64,000 nucleotides of DNA from Nocardia testacea NBRC 100365 (lineage in GTDB: Bacteria; Actinomycetota; Actinomycetes; Mycobacteriales; Mycobacteriaceae): the NCBI RefSeq assembly GCF_000308775.1, contig NZ_BAGJ01000068.1:31916-95915 (forward strand), given 5' to 3'. Positions 43,839 to 52,244 of this stretch are shown here, piece by piece; the stretch's first letter is position 1, and each line of letters begins with the position of its first letter. A program made the translations under genes and the position numbers. The notes beneath the pieces were generated by a model. The model was not told the origin of the DNA. It worked only from the letters and a program-made list of their open reading frames with translations, and ran no database searches.

Positions 43839-45446
43839 ATGACCGATCGACTCGATCGGATGTGGGAGGCCCGCGCCGATCTGGTGGTGATCGGCGGCGG
43901 GGTCGCCGGGCTGACGGCCGCGCGCGCGGCGGCGCGGGCCGGGCTGCGGGTGCTGATCCTGAGCAAGGGTGGCCCGGCCGATACCGCCACGCAGTACGCC
44001 CAGGGCGGGATCGCCGTGGTCGCGCCGTACGGGGACTCGGTGGATTCCCATGTCGCCGACACCCTCGCCGCCGGTGGCGGGCTGTGCGATCCCGACGCGG
44101 TGCGTTCCATCGTCGCCGGCGGGCCGGACGCGGTGGCCGCTCTCACCGATCTGGGTGCGGTGTTCGATCTCGGCCGGGACGGGCAGGTGTCGCGGACCCG
44201 GGAGGGCGGGCACAGCACCCGCCGCATCATCCATGCCGGCGGCGACGCCACCGGCGCGGAAGTGCAGCGGGCGCTCTCGGCGGCCGGACTGCCGGTGCTG
44301 TTCGGCACCGCGGTACTGGAGGTGGTCACCGGCGTGTCCGGCGTCCAGGGAGTGCTGGCCGTCTCCGATCGCGGACTCGGCCTGGTGCACGCGCCGGCGG
44401 TGTTGCTCGCGACCGGTGGTCTCGGGCAGCTGTACGCGTTGAGTACGAACCCGGCCGGTGCGACGGCCGACGGCGTCGCGCTGGCGCTCTGGGCGGGCGC
44501 GGCGGTGGCGGATCTGGAATTCGTGCAGTTCCATCCCACCGTCCTGTTCACGCCCGACGGGTTCGGCAGGCAGCCGCTGATCAGTGAGGCGGTGCGCGGT
44601 GAGGGTGCGCGGCTGGTGGACGCGCGGGGTGACTCGGTGACCGCCGGGGTGCATCCGCGCGGTGATCTGGCGCCCCGGGATGTGGTGTCCCGGGCCATCG
44701 CGGCCCGGATGCGGTCGCTGGGCGCCGATCACGTGTACCTCGACGCCCGGGAGGTACCCGACTTCACCCGGCGTTTTCCGACGATCACCATGTCCTGCCG
44801 CGCGGCGGGTATCGACCCGCGCCGCGATCTGATTCCCGTGGCGCCCGCCGCGCACTATCAGTGCGGCGGCGTGATCACCGATCTGCACGGGCGCACCGGC
44901 GTACCGGGGCTGTACGCCGCCGGCGAGGTCGCGCGGACCGGTCTGCACGGTGCCAACCGGCTGGCTTCCAACAGTCTGCTCGAGGGTCTGGTGATGGGCG
45001 AGCGGGCCGGGTTCGCGGCGCTGGAGCGGGTAGGGGAACCGGCGCAGGTGCCGGGCGAGCCGGTCCGGGGCAGGCCGGTGCTGCCGCGACCTGCGCTCCA
45101 GCAGGCGATGACCGAGTACGCCTCGGTCGTGCGCGACGGTGCCGGGCTGGCCCGGGCGGCCCGGATGCTCGACACCGCGCGCGGCGACGAACCGACCGCG
45201 CTACCGCCTTCGCGCCCCGGGACGCCCGCGGAAATCGTGGCCCGGTTCGAGGACGCCGCGCTCACCGTCACCGGACAGGCGCTGTTGCTGGCGGCGCGAG
45301 CGCGCACCGAGAGCCGCGGCTGCCACACCCGCGGCGATCACCCGCAGACGGCACCGGGCTCGGCGCAGTCGATCGCGGTGCGCCTGGACGACAGCGGCGC
45401 GCCGCGCGTGATCACCGAACCGACGCCTTTGGCGGCGCCGTCGTGA
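43839..45446 (+). CDS. nadB: L-aspartate oxidase
   Basis: An FAD enzyme making iminoaspartate for NadA. 535 aa. The Rossmann motif is VVIGGGVAGLTAARAAARAG near residues 14-33, followed by QYAQGGIAVV, HSTRRIIHAGGDATGAEVQ, EFVQFHPTVLF, RGEGARLVDARGD (active-site Arg) and HYQCGGVITDLHGRT. A helical C-terminal domain completes it. The ATG at 43839 has GGAG six bases upstream and is preferred over GTG 43827. It lies 45 bases after nadA; the product is passed on to NadA, then NadC. Confidence 0.96.
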   Translation: MTDRLDRMWEARADLVVIGGGVAGLTAARAAARAGLRVLILSKGGPADTATQYAQGGIAVVAPYGDSVDSHVADTLAAGGGLCDPDAVRSIVAGGPDAVAALTDLGAVFDLGRDGQVSRTREGGHSTRRIIHAGGDATGAEVQRALSAAGLPVLFGTAVLEVVTGVSGVQGVLAVSDRGLGLVHAPAVLLATGGLGQLYALSTNPAGATADGVALALWAGAAVADLEFVQFHPTVLFTPDGFGRQPLISEAVRGEGARLVDARGDSVTAGVHPRGDLAPRDVVSRAIAARMRSLGADHVYLDAREVPDFTRRFPTITMSCRAAGIDPRRDLIPVAPAAHYQCGGVITDLHGRTGVPGLYAAGEVARTGLHGANRLASNSLLEGLVMGERAGFAALERVGEPAQVPGEPVRGRPVLPRPALQQAMTEYASVVRDGAGLARAARMLDTARGDEPTALPPSRPGTPAEIVARFEDAALTVTGQALLLAARARTESRGCHTRGDHPQTAPGSAQSIAVRLDDSGAPRVITEPTPLAAPS

Positions 45447-45562
45447 GCGGTCGGGTGACCGCGGCGTTCGCGACCGGTCCGCGACCGGATCCGGAACCCG
45501 GTATCCGCCGGCGAAGCGACCCGGCGCGGCCGCGCGCCCGGATCGAGAACGAGGAGAAGACA

Positions 45563-46423
45563 ATGTCATTGGATTCCGGTCTGGATCCCGAGGAAGTCCG
45601 CGGTCTCATCCGGACGGCACTGGACGAGGATTTGCGCTACGGGCCCGATATCACCACCACGGCCACCGTTCCCGCGGATGCGGTGGTGAAGGCCGCGGTG
45701 GTGGCCCGGCAGCCGGGCACCGTCGCCGGGATAGATATCGGGCTGCTGGTGCTCGACGAGGTGATCGGCGCCGGGGGCTACGAAGTCACCGAGCGGGTGG
45801 CCGACGGCACCCGGATCGCGCCCGGGCAGACGGCGCTGGCGGTGGTGGCGCCGACCCGCGGGCTGCTCACCGCGGAGCGCACCATGCTCAACCTGATGTG
45901 TCATCTCTCGGGTATCGCCAGCGCCACCGCCGACTGGGTGGACGCGGTCGAGGGCACCGGCTGCCGGATCCGGGACAGCCGTAAGACGCTGCCCGGGCTG
46001 CGCGCGCTGCAGAAGTACGCGGTGCGCGCCGGTGGCGGCGTGAACCATCGCATGGGTCTGGGCGACGCCGCGCTGATCAAGGACAATCACGTCGTCGCGG
46101 CGGGGTCGGTGGTCGAGGCGCTGCGCGCGGTCCGCGCCGCCGCGCCGGAGATCGACTGCGAGGTCGAGGTCGACGATCTCGATCAGCTCGACGCCGTACT
46201 CGGCGAGCAGGTTCAACTGGTCCTGCTCGACAATTTCCCGCTCTGGCAGACCCAGGCCGCGGTCCAGCGCCGCAATGCCGTGGCGCCGGAGACGAAACTG
46301 GAATCCTCCGGCGGCCTCACCCTCGATATGGCCGCGGACTATGCCCGGACCGGTGTCGATTTCCTGGCGGTGGGCGCCCTGACCCATTCGGTCCGCGTGC
46401 TGGACCTGGGTCTCGATATGTAG
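45563..46423 (+). CDS. nadC: Nicotinate-nucleotide pyrophosphorylase (carboxylating)
   Basis: Converts quinolinate and PRPP to nicotinate mononucleotide, completing the de novo branch. 286 aa. YGPDITTTATVPADAVVKA, ERTMLNLMCHLSGIAS, RDSRKTLPGLRALQKYAV (the RKT substrate motif), GGGVNHRMGLGDAALIKDNH and ESSGGLTLDMAADYA are all intact. A GAGGAGAAG site precedes the ATG. It lies 116 bases after nadB, the longest spacer in the operon, but with no visible terminator between. It ends just before an 8-bp hairpin. Confidence 0.97.
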   Translation: MSLDSGLDPEEVRGLIRTALDEDLRYGPDITTTATVPADAVVKAAVVARQPGTVAGIDIGLLVLDEVIGAGGYEVTERVADGTRIAPGQTALAVVAPTRGLLTAERTMLNLMCHLSGIASATADWVDAVEGTGCRIRDSRKTLPGLRALQKYAVRAGGGVNHRMGLGDAALIKDNHVVAAGSVVEALRAVRAAAPEIDCEVEVDDLDQLDAVLGEQVQLVLLDNFPLWQTQAAVQRRNAVAPETKLESSGGLTLDMAADYARTGVDFLAVGALTHSVRVLDLGLDM

Positions 46424-46450
46424 CAGCGCCATCGAGCGCCTGGGACGCGA

Positions 46451-46470
46451 GTTCCGTGGAGTCACGGAAC
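46451..46470. terminator. Perfect 8-bp hairpin after nadC
   Basis: GTTCCGTG (46451-46458) pairs with CACGGAAC (46463-46470) around GAGT, 27 bases after the nadC stop and 52 bases before the acetyltransferase start. It probably ends or attenuates the nad operon. Confidence 0.55.
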
Positions 46471-46522
46471 ATCCGGCGCGTGCGGGCGGTTGCTCGTTGT
46501 GTACCAGGGCGAAAGGGATGAC

Positions 46523-47386
46523 ATGTCGAAACCGGCCGATGCCGCCTACCACTGGAACGGCGCAGCACTTGATCTGGACGCGTATCTGACGCGGATCGGA
46601 TACACCGGCCCGCGCACTCCGACGCTGGCCGTGCTGCGGGAGCTGGTGGCCGCGCACACCACCGCGGTGCCGTTCGAGAATCTGGAGGCGGTGCTGGGCC
46701 GGCCGGTGCCGCTGGATCTGGAATCGCTACAGGACAAGCTGATCCGGCGGCGGCGCGGTGGGTACTGCTACGAGAACGTCACGGTGTTCGCGGCGGCGCT
46801 GGAGCGTTTCGGATTCGGCGTCACCGGACTGTCCGGCCGCGTCACCATGGGGTCGGGCGGGCTGCGCCCGGCCACCCATGCGCTGCTGCGGATCACCGTC
46901 TCCGACGACGACCGGGCGTGGCTGGCCGATGTGGGGTTCGGAGCCGGGCCGTCCGAACCCTATCCGCTGGTCGATCGTCCGGACGAATTCACCCTCGGCG
47001 GCTGGCGGTTCCGGCTCGAACGCACCCGGGGCGAACTCGGTGGGGACCAGTGGGTGCTGTACCAGTTCGCGTCGGCCGGCTGGGTCGACCGTTACACCTT
47101 CACGCTGGAACCGCAATACCGGATCGACTACGAGGTGGGTAACCATTTCGTCTCCACCTCACCGCGCTCGCCGTTCACCCAGCGGCCGTTCGTGCAGCGG
47201 TTCCTTCCGGGCGTCCACCACACGCTCGACGGACGGACCCTGACCACCGAGTACCCGGACGGGACGAGCGTGTCGCGGGAGCTGGAACTCGCGGAGCTGG
47301 CGAAGGTGCTCGGCGAGGTTTTCGATATCGATATCCCGGACGAGGATGCCGAGGCACTGATCGCCGCGCCCTGGGCGACCCGCTGA
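46523..47386 (+). CDS. nat: Arylamine N-acetyltransferase
   Basis: 287 aa. It transfers acetyl or propionyl groups from CoA to arylamines and hydrazines. The triad is Cys82 (RRGGYCYENV), His119 (ATHALL) and Asp136 (LADVGFG). AVPFENLEAVLGRPVPLDL and the C-terminal HFVSTSPRSPFTQRPFVQR are standard. The ATG at 46523 sits after GAAAGGG; an upstream start at 46490 lacks a site. It follows nadC on the same strand beyond a hairpin, so it probably has its own promoter. In mycobacteria nat lies in the cholesterol region, which is not the setting here. Confidence 0.93.
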   Translation: MSKPADAAYHWNGAALDLDAYLTRIGYTGPRTPTLAVLRELVAAHTTAVPFENLEAVLGRPVPLDLESLQDKLIRRRRGGYCYENVTVFAAALERFGFGVTGLSGRVTMGSGGLRPATHALLRITVSDDDRAWLADVGFGAGPSEPYPLVDRPDEFTLGGWRFRLERTRGELGGDQWVLYQFASAGWVDRYTFTLEPQYRIDYEVGNHFVSTSPRSPFTQRPFVQRFLPGVHHTLDGRTLTTEYPDGTSVSRELELAELAKVLGEVFDIDIPDEDAEALIAAPWATR

Positions 47387-47423
47387 CCGGTCCGGCCGGG
47401 CCGCCGCGCGGGAGCGCCGGCGC

Positions 47424-47945
47424 TCAGAACCGGGTCCCGACCGACCAGAGCGGAGTGGAGTGCACCCGGGTCAGGCGCCAGCCCTCGGCCGTTCGCCGCG
47501 CGGCGAAGCGGTAGACCTCGCCCAGCGTGTAACCGGGGGCCGGTAGCGCGTTGTCCGTGGGGGCCGGAGCGAAGACGGCGAGCAGGTTCGCCCGGATCTC
47601 CGCGCTGTCTCCGGCCAGGTCGATCGCGATATTGCTGACGAAGTGCTGGATCGCCTTGTCCGGGGAGTGCGTCCGCGCGGCTTGTGCGGTGAGAGCGTCG
47701 CGGCCGCGGGCTTCCCCGCCCGGAGTGCGCGCGGTGGCGTCGGCGGTGTAGATCGTGCGGAAGCGGTCGAAGTCTCCTTCGTCCAGTGCCCGGGACAACC
47801 GGTCCACCAGGGCGGTGATCTCGGCGCGGTCGGTGAGTTCGCGTACGGCCCGTGCGGGTGGGTCGATCGCGCCATGGAGCACGGTGGCGCCGAGCACGGC
47901 GGCCGGCAGGACGGTGCGGAAGAGGTGATGGGGGCGCGTTCGCAT
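47424..47945 (-). CDS. Exported SnoaL-like protein
   Basis: 173 aa. An N-terminal hydrophobic signal (residues about 8-28, FRTVLPAAVLGATVLHGA) suggests export or membrane anchoring. Residues about 35-170 form a SnoaL_4-like domain: DRAEITALVDRLSRALDEGD, then FDRFRTIYTADATARTPGGE, with the usual final strand GWRLTRVHSTPLWSVG. No activity is assigned. The ATG at 47945 has GGAAGG upstream. It is divergent from a MarR gene across 99 bases containing a strong palindrome, and is its likely target. Confidence 0.82.
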   Translation of the reverse strand: MRTRPHHLFRTVLPAAVLGATVLHGAIDPPARAVRELTDRAEITALVDRLSRALDEGDFDRFRTIYTADATARTPGGEARGRDALTAQAARTHSPDKAIQHFVSNIAIDLAGDSAEIRANLLAVFAPAPTDNALPAPGYTLGEVYRFAARRTAEGWRLTRVHSTPLWSVGTRF

Positions 47946-47973
47946 GACGAGACCTTCCACTACTGTTGGTGTA

Positions 47974-48000
47974 GCCAATGTTGGCTGGGCCAACAATAGC
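47974..48000. promoter_or_regulatory. MarR operator in the SnoaL/MarR spacer
   Basis: TGTTGGC (47979-47985) and GCCAACA (47989-47995) are exact inverses around TGG. Symmetry extends with gaps to GC...GC at 47974-48000. Further half-sites, GTTGG near 47965 and GCCAACA near 48017, flank it. Confidence 0.65.
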
Positions 48001-48044
48001 GGGTTTTGTGGGAGCTGCCAACAATTGCTTGCTAGATTCCGGAT

Positions 48045-48515
48045 ATGAAGATCGCGCACGAGGACGTCCCCGGCAGGCTGCGTTCCCTGCCGACCCGGCT
48101 GATCAACCAGACCGCGCTACTCGCCGATCGCGCCACCGAACAGGCGCTGGCCGATACCGGATCGCGGCGATACCACTACGCAGTACTCACCACACTGCGG
48201 GAGGCGGGCGCCGCGAGCCAGGCCGAACTCGGCCGGCGCACCGGTATCGACCGCAGCGATATGGTGGCGGTCCTGAACGAGCTGGTCGCCCGGGGTTTCG
48301 CGGACCGGGCCGCCGATCCCGGGGACCGCCGCCGCAATATCGTCACCCTCACCGCATCGGGCAGTGCGCACCTCGACGACCTGGACCGCCGGCTGGACCG
48401 GGCGCAGGACGAACTGCTCGCCGGGCTCTCGGCGGCCGAACGGCGCACCCTCGTCGGTCTGCTCACCCGCATCCTCGACGCGCATACGGCGGCTACGACC
48501 CGCGGCGGAGCATGA
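48045..48515 (+). CDS. MarR-family transcriptional regulator
   Basis: 156 aa. The HTH reads YHYAVLTTLREAGAASQAEL, then GRRTGIDRSDMVAVLNELVA, with the wing RAADPGDRRRNIVTLTASG and the usual flanking dimerisation helices. It is divergent from the exported SnoaL-like gene and probably controls it with itself. Its last 23 bases overlap the 3' end of the convergent MFS gene, so it sits directly against the polyketide cluster, but I see no evidence that it regulates that cluster. Confidence 0.9.
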   Translation: MKIAHEDVPGRLRSLPTRLINQTALLADRATEQALADTGSRRYHYAVLTTLREAGAASQAELGRRTGIDRSDMVAVLNELVARGFADRAADPGDRRRNIVTLTASGSAHLDDLDRRLDRAQDELLAGLSAAERRTLVGLLTRILDAHTAATTRGGA

Positions 48516-49725
48516 CCACATTCGGGCGATGCGGCGGCCGCGGCACAGCCGTGCCCGCGAGGAGTTGCACCAGGCACAGACCGGCCAACAGCCAGATGAC
48601 CGGCTCCCAGGTTCCGGACCACAGGTGCAGGGCGCTCTGCACCGCGACTCCCACACCCGCCAGCGCGTAACCGATTCCGTGCGTCGTCGCCGACAGGACC
48701 GTCACCGAGCCCCGGTCGGGGGCACGCAGTGAGATCAGACTCAGGATGAGCGACAGGGTTCCCAGCCCCACCCCGATCGCCGCGGCCCACAGCCACGGCA
48801 CCGTCTGCGGGTACCGAGACAGTCCCAGCAGGCCCAGGGCGGGGGTCACGGTGGCGACGGCGAGGGGCAGGACGCGGCCGGGTGCCCGGCGCACCCATCC
48901 GGGGAACAACGCCGCGGCCGGCAGACCGGCGGCGGCCGCGACGCCGAGCAACAGTCCCGCAGTGGCCGGGTCGGTACCCGCCTCGCGATAGAACGACGGC
49001 AGCAGGCTCATGACACCGAACGCCGTGGTCGCCCACGCGGCGAACAAAACGATCAGCGACCAGGCCAGTCGTCCGCGCGGAACGAGTATCCACCGGAGCG
49101 GCGGCGCGGGCGCCGGGCTCACGGCGGGCTCCGGGTGGCGCCGCAGCGCGGCCAGCCACAGCACTACGGCGACTCCGCAGACCGGCGCCCACAGCACAAG
49201 ACCCCACCGCCACGAACCGGCCGCGCTCACCGGCGTGGTCAGGAATGCCCCCGCGGCGCTGCCGACACCGATCGCGGGGGCGTACAGGGCCGTCATCCGG
49301 GTCGCGCCAGGACCGGAGCGGCCGGCCAGCACCGGGAGCAGAGTCGCCACCACCGCGGTACCCAACGCGGTCACCGTCGTGCCGGCGATCAGCAGGCCGG
49401 GCCCGCCCGCGACGCGCACGAGCTGGCCGCCCGCCATGACCGCCAGCGCGACGGCGAAGGCACGGTCCGGATCCCAGACCGCCGCCAGCCGCGGCGTCGA
49501 CAGGCCGCCCACGGCATAGCACCACAGCGGTATGGTGACGGCCCACCCGAGCATCGCCGAGTCGATGCCGGTGCCGGCCGGGACGAATTCCAGCGCCGCG
49601 CCGAGGCCGGTGACCGGCGGGCGCAGAGCGAATCCGGCGACGACCAGCGCGGCGGCGCCGAGCAGCCGGGTCCGGCCGGACGCGCCCGAAACGGTATGTC
49701 CCCCCAGGGCGGGCGCTCCGGTCAT
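48493..49725 (-). CDS. MFS transporter (CynX/NimT-like), probable exporter of the polyketide cluster
   Basis: 410 aa with twelve membrane segments in two bundles. The first begins RLLGAAALVVAGFALRPPVT, with the polar RPPVTG element typical of the cyanate/nitroimidazole (CynX/NimT) subfamily; the second follows a central loop near residues 195-215. Its ATG overlaps the stop of the decarboxylase-like gene by four bases, so it is translated from the PKS message. Export of the cluster's product is the simplest role, but import cannot be excluded from sequence. Confidence 0.85.
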   Translation of the reverse strand: MTGAPALGGHTVSGASGRTRLLGAAALVVAGFALRPPVTGLGAALEFVPAGTGIDSAMLGWAVTIPLWCYAVGGLSTPRLAAVWDPDRAFAVALAVMAGGQLVRVAGGPGLLIAGTTVTALGTAVVATLLPVLAGRSGPGATRMTALYAPAIGVGSAAGAFLTTPVSAAGSWRWGLVLWAPVCGVAVVLWLAALRRHPEPAVSPAPAPPLRWILVPRGRLAWSLIVLFAAWATTAFGVMSLLPSFYREAGTDPATAGLLLGVAAAAGLPAAALFPGWVRRAPGRVLPLAVATVTPALGLLGLSRYPQTVPWLWAAAIGVGLGTLSLILSLISLRAPDRGSVTVLSATTHGIGYALAGVGVAVQSALHLWSGTWEPVIWLLAGLCLVQLLAGTAVPRPPHRPNVVMLRRGS

Positions 49726-50804
49726 CTCCGCACCGGGATGCCGTTGATCGCGGCCGGGGCCGAAGTGGCCGGGATGGCCGGGGCCGGCGTCAACCCGAGC
49801 AACTCGCTGATATTGCGCCAGGCGACCCGTTCCAGCAGTTCGTCATCGGCACCGGCGTCCAGCTCGTCCACTCGCCACCGGGCCCGCAGCGCGGCCAGCT
49901 GCGGGCCCATTTCCTCCATCGGATAGTCCAGCGCCACGGCCACCCGCTCGGCGCCGGCGCCGGCGATCGCCGCCCAGAAGGCCGGCGGGTCGGTCACCCC
50001 CGAGGTGGTGACGAACAGGTTGGTGCGCAGGTAGTGCGATGGTGGATGGTCGAGCCGCAGGCCGTGCCGCTGTGCGTTGGCCACCTGCCAGCGCGAGTCC
50101 AGCCGGGACGGCGCGGCGAGCAGACCTTCCCCGGCGTGGCCCAGGATCACCGTGAGCTCACGAGTCGCCGGGCGGTCGAAGACGCCCGAGCACAGCAGCC
50201 GCAGGAAATGGGCGGCCGTCTCGACGCCCCAGCCGAACAGGGGCCCGCGCAACTGCGGATGACCGGCCGTCCAGGCGGCCGCGTCGGGCGCGTTGGCCGG
50301 ATGCAGATACAACGGAACCCCGAGCTCGGCGACCGCCTCCAGGAACTCCTGGTACTGCGGCTCGTCCAGGTAGGAGCCGCAGGTGTGGCCGTTGACCAGC
50401 ACCCCGACCAGGCCCAGCTCACCGATCGCCCGGTGCAGCTCTCGGACCGCGGCGGCGGGATTCTGCAGCGCGACCGTCGCGAATCCGGCGAACCGGTCCG
50501 GGGCCGAGGCCACCACCTCGGCCAGCCAGTCGTTGGTGCGCGCCGCGAGCCGGGTGGCCTTCGCCGGATCGGGCTCGACCTGGATACCGGGCGCGGTCGG
50601 CGACAGCACCTGCACGGTGACGCCGTGGGCGTCCATCGCGGCGAGTCGCTCGTGGCCGACGTCGCGCAGCCGGTGCTCGGCCTCGGCCCAGTACGCGGCG
50701 TCGAGGTTGTTCCGGGCGCCGTCCAGATACTCGCTCAGGAAATCCGGAAGTACGTGCTCCTCCACGGTGACGATCCGCTCGGGACGCCCGCAGGGCTCAG
50801 GCAT
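49722..50804 (-). CDS. Resorcylate/dihydroxybenzoate decarboxylase-like amidohydrolase
   Basis: A 360-aa metal-dependent ACMSD-family enzyme. Ligands expected for nonoxidative decarboxylases are present: Glu15 and His17 (VEEHVLP), His168 (LYLHPAN), His223 (ILGHAGEG) and Asp293 (ALDYPME). The flow AYWAEAEHRLRDVGHERLAA, MDAHGVTVQVLSPTAPGIQV and GLVGVLVNGH closely follows gamma-resorcylate decarboxylase as I remember it. This group removes CO2 from hydroxylated benzoates. The ATG overlaps the PKS stop by eight bases. Decarboxylation of a PKS-made aromatic acid is my inference. Confidence 0.85.
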   Translation of the reverse strand: MPEPCGRPERIVTVEEHVLPDFLSEYLDGARNNLDAAYWAEAEHRLRDVGHERLAAMDAHGVTVQVLSPTAPGIQVEPDPAKATRLAARTNDWLAEVVASAPDRFAGFATVALQNPAAAVRELHRAIGELGLVGVLVNGHTCGSYLDEPQYQEFLEAVAELGVPLYLHPANAPDAAAWTAGHPQLRGPLFGWGVETAAHFLRLLCSGVFDRPATRELTVILGHAGEGLLAAPSRLDSRWQVANAQRHGLRLDHPPSHYLRTNLFVTTSGVTDPPAFWAAIAGAGAERVAVALDYPMEEMGPQLAALRARWRVDELDAGADDELLERVAWRNISELLGLTPAPAIPATSAPAAINGIPVRR

Positions 50805-52008
50805 GGCTTTCCTCTCTCTCGATCCGCGGTCCCCACGGTCGGCCGACCGCGACGTCACCGCGCACCATGGTTGTGTGGTCTGCCGCCGCGGCCCGGGTCG
50901 TGGGCAGCAGCGCCCGGCCGAGGAACGAGTCGGTGCCGAACCCGGGGCCGAACCCGGCGCCCAGCAGCGGAGCGCCCCACTCCGGGCGCAGCGCGGGATC
51001 CGCGGCGATCAGGGCGATCGCGTCCAGCACAGCCGACGACATGAGGTTGCCGCGGAGCAGCGACCGCCACGCCGGTGCCACCTGGTGGGCCTCGAGACCC
51101 AGGGTGTGCTGGACATCCCGGATGATGTTGTTGCCGCCCGCGTGCAGGGCACAGACGGCGAGATCGGCCCCCGTCCATCCCTGCCTGCTCAGCAGAGCCC
51201 GGAGCGCAGGGGCCACGGCCGGGATGGAACGCACCGCGTCGGTGGTGAGGCGGAACCGCGGCCCCTCGTCGGTGACGACCCAGGTGATGGCATCCGCGGT
51301 GCCGGGCACCTCGTAGCGGGTGATATCGAGCAGCTCGACGCCCTCCTCGAGCGAGGTGGACACCACAGCCGCCGCCGCGGCGTCGGAGAACAGCGCGCTG
51401 GAGACGATATTGCCCACCAGTCCCGCTTCGTCCAGCTCTGTTTCGACGTGGAAATGCGGCGACGCCGTATCGGCGGTGACGATCAGGACCGTATGGCCGG
51501 GATGGGCCCGTATCCACGTGTGCGCCAGCGTGATCGCGTGCGCGCCGCCGCGGCAGCCCATACCCGACACGGGTAGCGCGGCGCAGTCCGGGCGCAGCCC
51601 CAGGGCCTGTGACAATGCGCTGATCGGTGCCGGCATCGACAGCAGGGTGGACGACTCGAGAACGACCAGATCGATATCGGCGCCACCGCGGCCCACCGAG
51701 TCCAGCGCTGCCCGCGCGGCGGGTACCGCGTACGCGTGGAACGCCTCCCAGGCGGCGGCGTTACGGGCCGCGAACCCTCGCATACCCATGATCTCCTCAG
51801 TGCGCAGGTGCATGGGATGGACATCGATGGCGAGCCGTCCGGCCATCGTGAGGGCGCGCTCCACCGCGCGGGATCGCGGGCTGCCGGGCGGGAACACTCG
51901 CTCGTACCGGTCGCGCACCGCCTCGACGAGTTCGGGATGCGGAATCGCGTGTGGCGGAACGGTCACCACCGGGACCGATACGCGGGGGTGCCTGGCGGGC
52001 GGGGTCAC
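50797..52008 (-). CDS. Divergent type III polyketide synthase
   Basis: A 403-aa chalcone synthase-superfamily ketosynthase. The catalytic triad is Cys152 (PVSGMGCRGGAHA), His289 (CALHAGGNNIIRDVQ) and Asn321 (LLRGNLMSSAVLD). GFGPGFGTDSFLGR matches the C-terminal loop of the family. Two motifs depart from the bacterial norm: HAGGNN for HPGGPK, and GNLMSSA for GNMSSA, one residue longer. It would extend an acyl-CoA with malonyl-CoA and cyclise the product. The start is GTG at 52008, consistent with PVVTVPPHAIPHPELVEAV as the native first strand. It heads the operon with the decarboxylase and MFS genes. Confidence 0.88.
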   Translation of the reverse strand: MTPPARHPRVSVPVVTVPPHAIPHPELVEAVRDRYERVFPPGSPRSRAVERALTMAGRLAIDVHPMHLRTEEIMGMRGFAARNAAAWEAFHAYAVPAARAALDSVGRGGADIDLVVLESSTLLSMPAPISALSQALGLRPDCAALPVSGMGCRGGAHAITLAHTWIRAHPGHTVLIVTADTASPHFHVETELDEAGLVGNIVSSALFSDAAAAAVVSTSLEEGVELLDITRYEVPGTADAITWVVTDEGPRFRLTTDAVRSIPAVAPALRALLSRQGWTGADLAVCALHAGGNNIIRDVQHTLGLEAHQVAPAWRSLLRGNLMSSAVLDAIALIAADPALRPEWGAPLLGAGFGPGFGTDSFLGRALLPTTRAAAADHTTMVRGDVAVGRPWGPRIEREESHA

Positions 52009-52109
52009 TGGGTATCCAATCTCTGCTCCGGCGCGTCCTCGCCTGCCACGGGTTTGGGGTGGGCGTGCGGCCGAAGCCCAGGATCACCGATCTCGCCGGC
52101 CCGCAGACA

Positions 52110-52125
52110 GTAGGGAGATCCCTAC
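52110..52125. promoter_or_regulatory. Perfect 16-bp palindrome between the PKS and LAL genes
   Basis: GTAGGGAGATCCCTAC: arms GTAGGGA/TCCCTAC around GA. It is 102 bases from the PKS start and 120 from the LAL start. It resembles the PAS-LuxR consensus CTVGGGAWWTCCCBAG reported for PimM-type regulators (from memory), which supports a LuxR-family operator. Confidence 0.65.
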
Positions 52126-52244
52126 ATTCGGGTGGCCCGCCCGAGAACCTCGGCGCGACAGAAGGACTCGGGCTGGCTACCATCCACGGCCAAAGCCCGG
52201 AGAGATCGGCGATCCGGGCCGCTGGGCCCGGAGGTAGCGGATCG

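Noticed and set aside
42669..44948. A 759-codon minus-strand frame opposite nadA and nadB
   Set aside because: It runs through two well-defined genes on the other strand and has no recognisable domain.
47412..47425. Palindrome GAGCGCCGGCGCTC between nat and the SnoaL-like gene
   Set aside because: It has no loop and overlaps the stop codon; such GC palindromes are expected by chance here.
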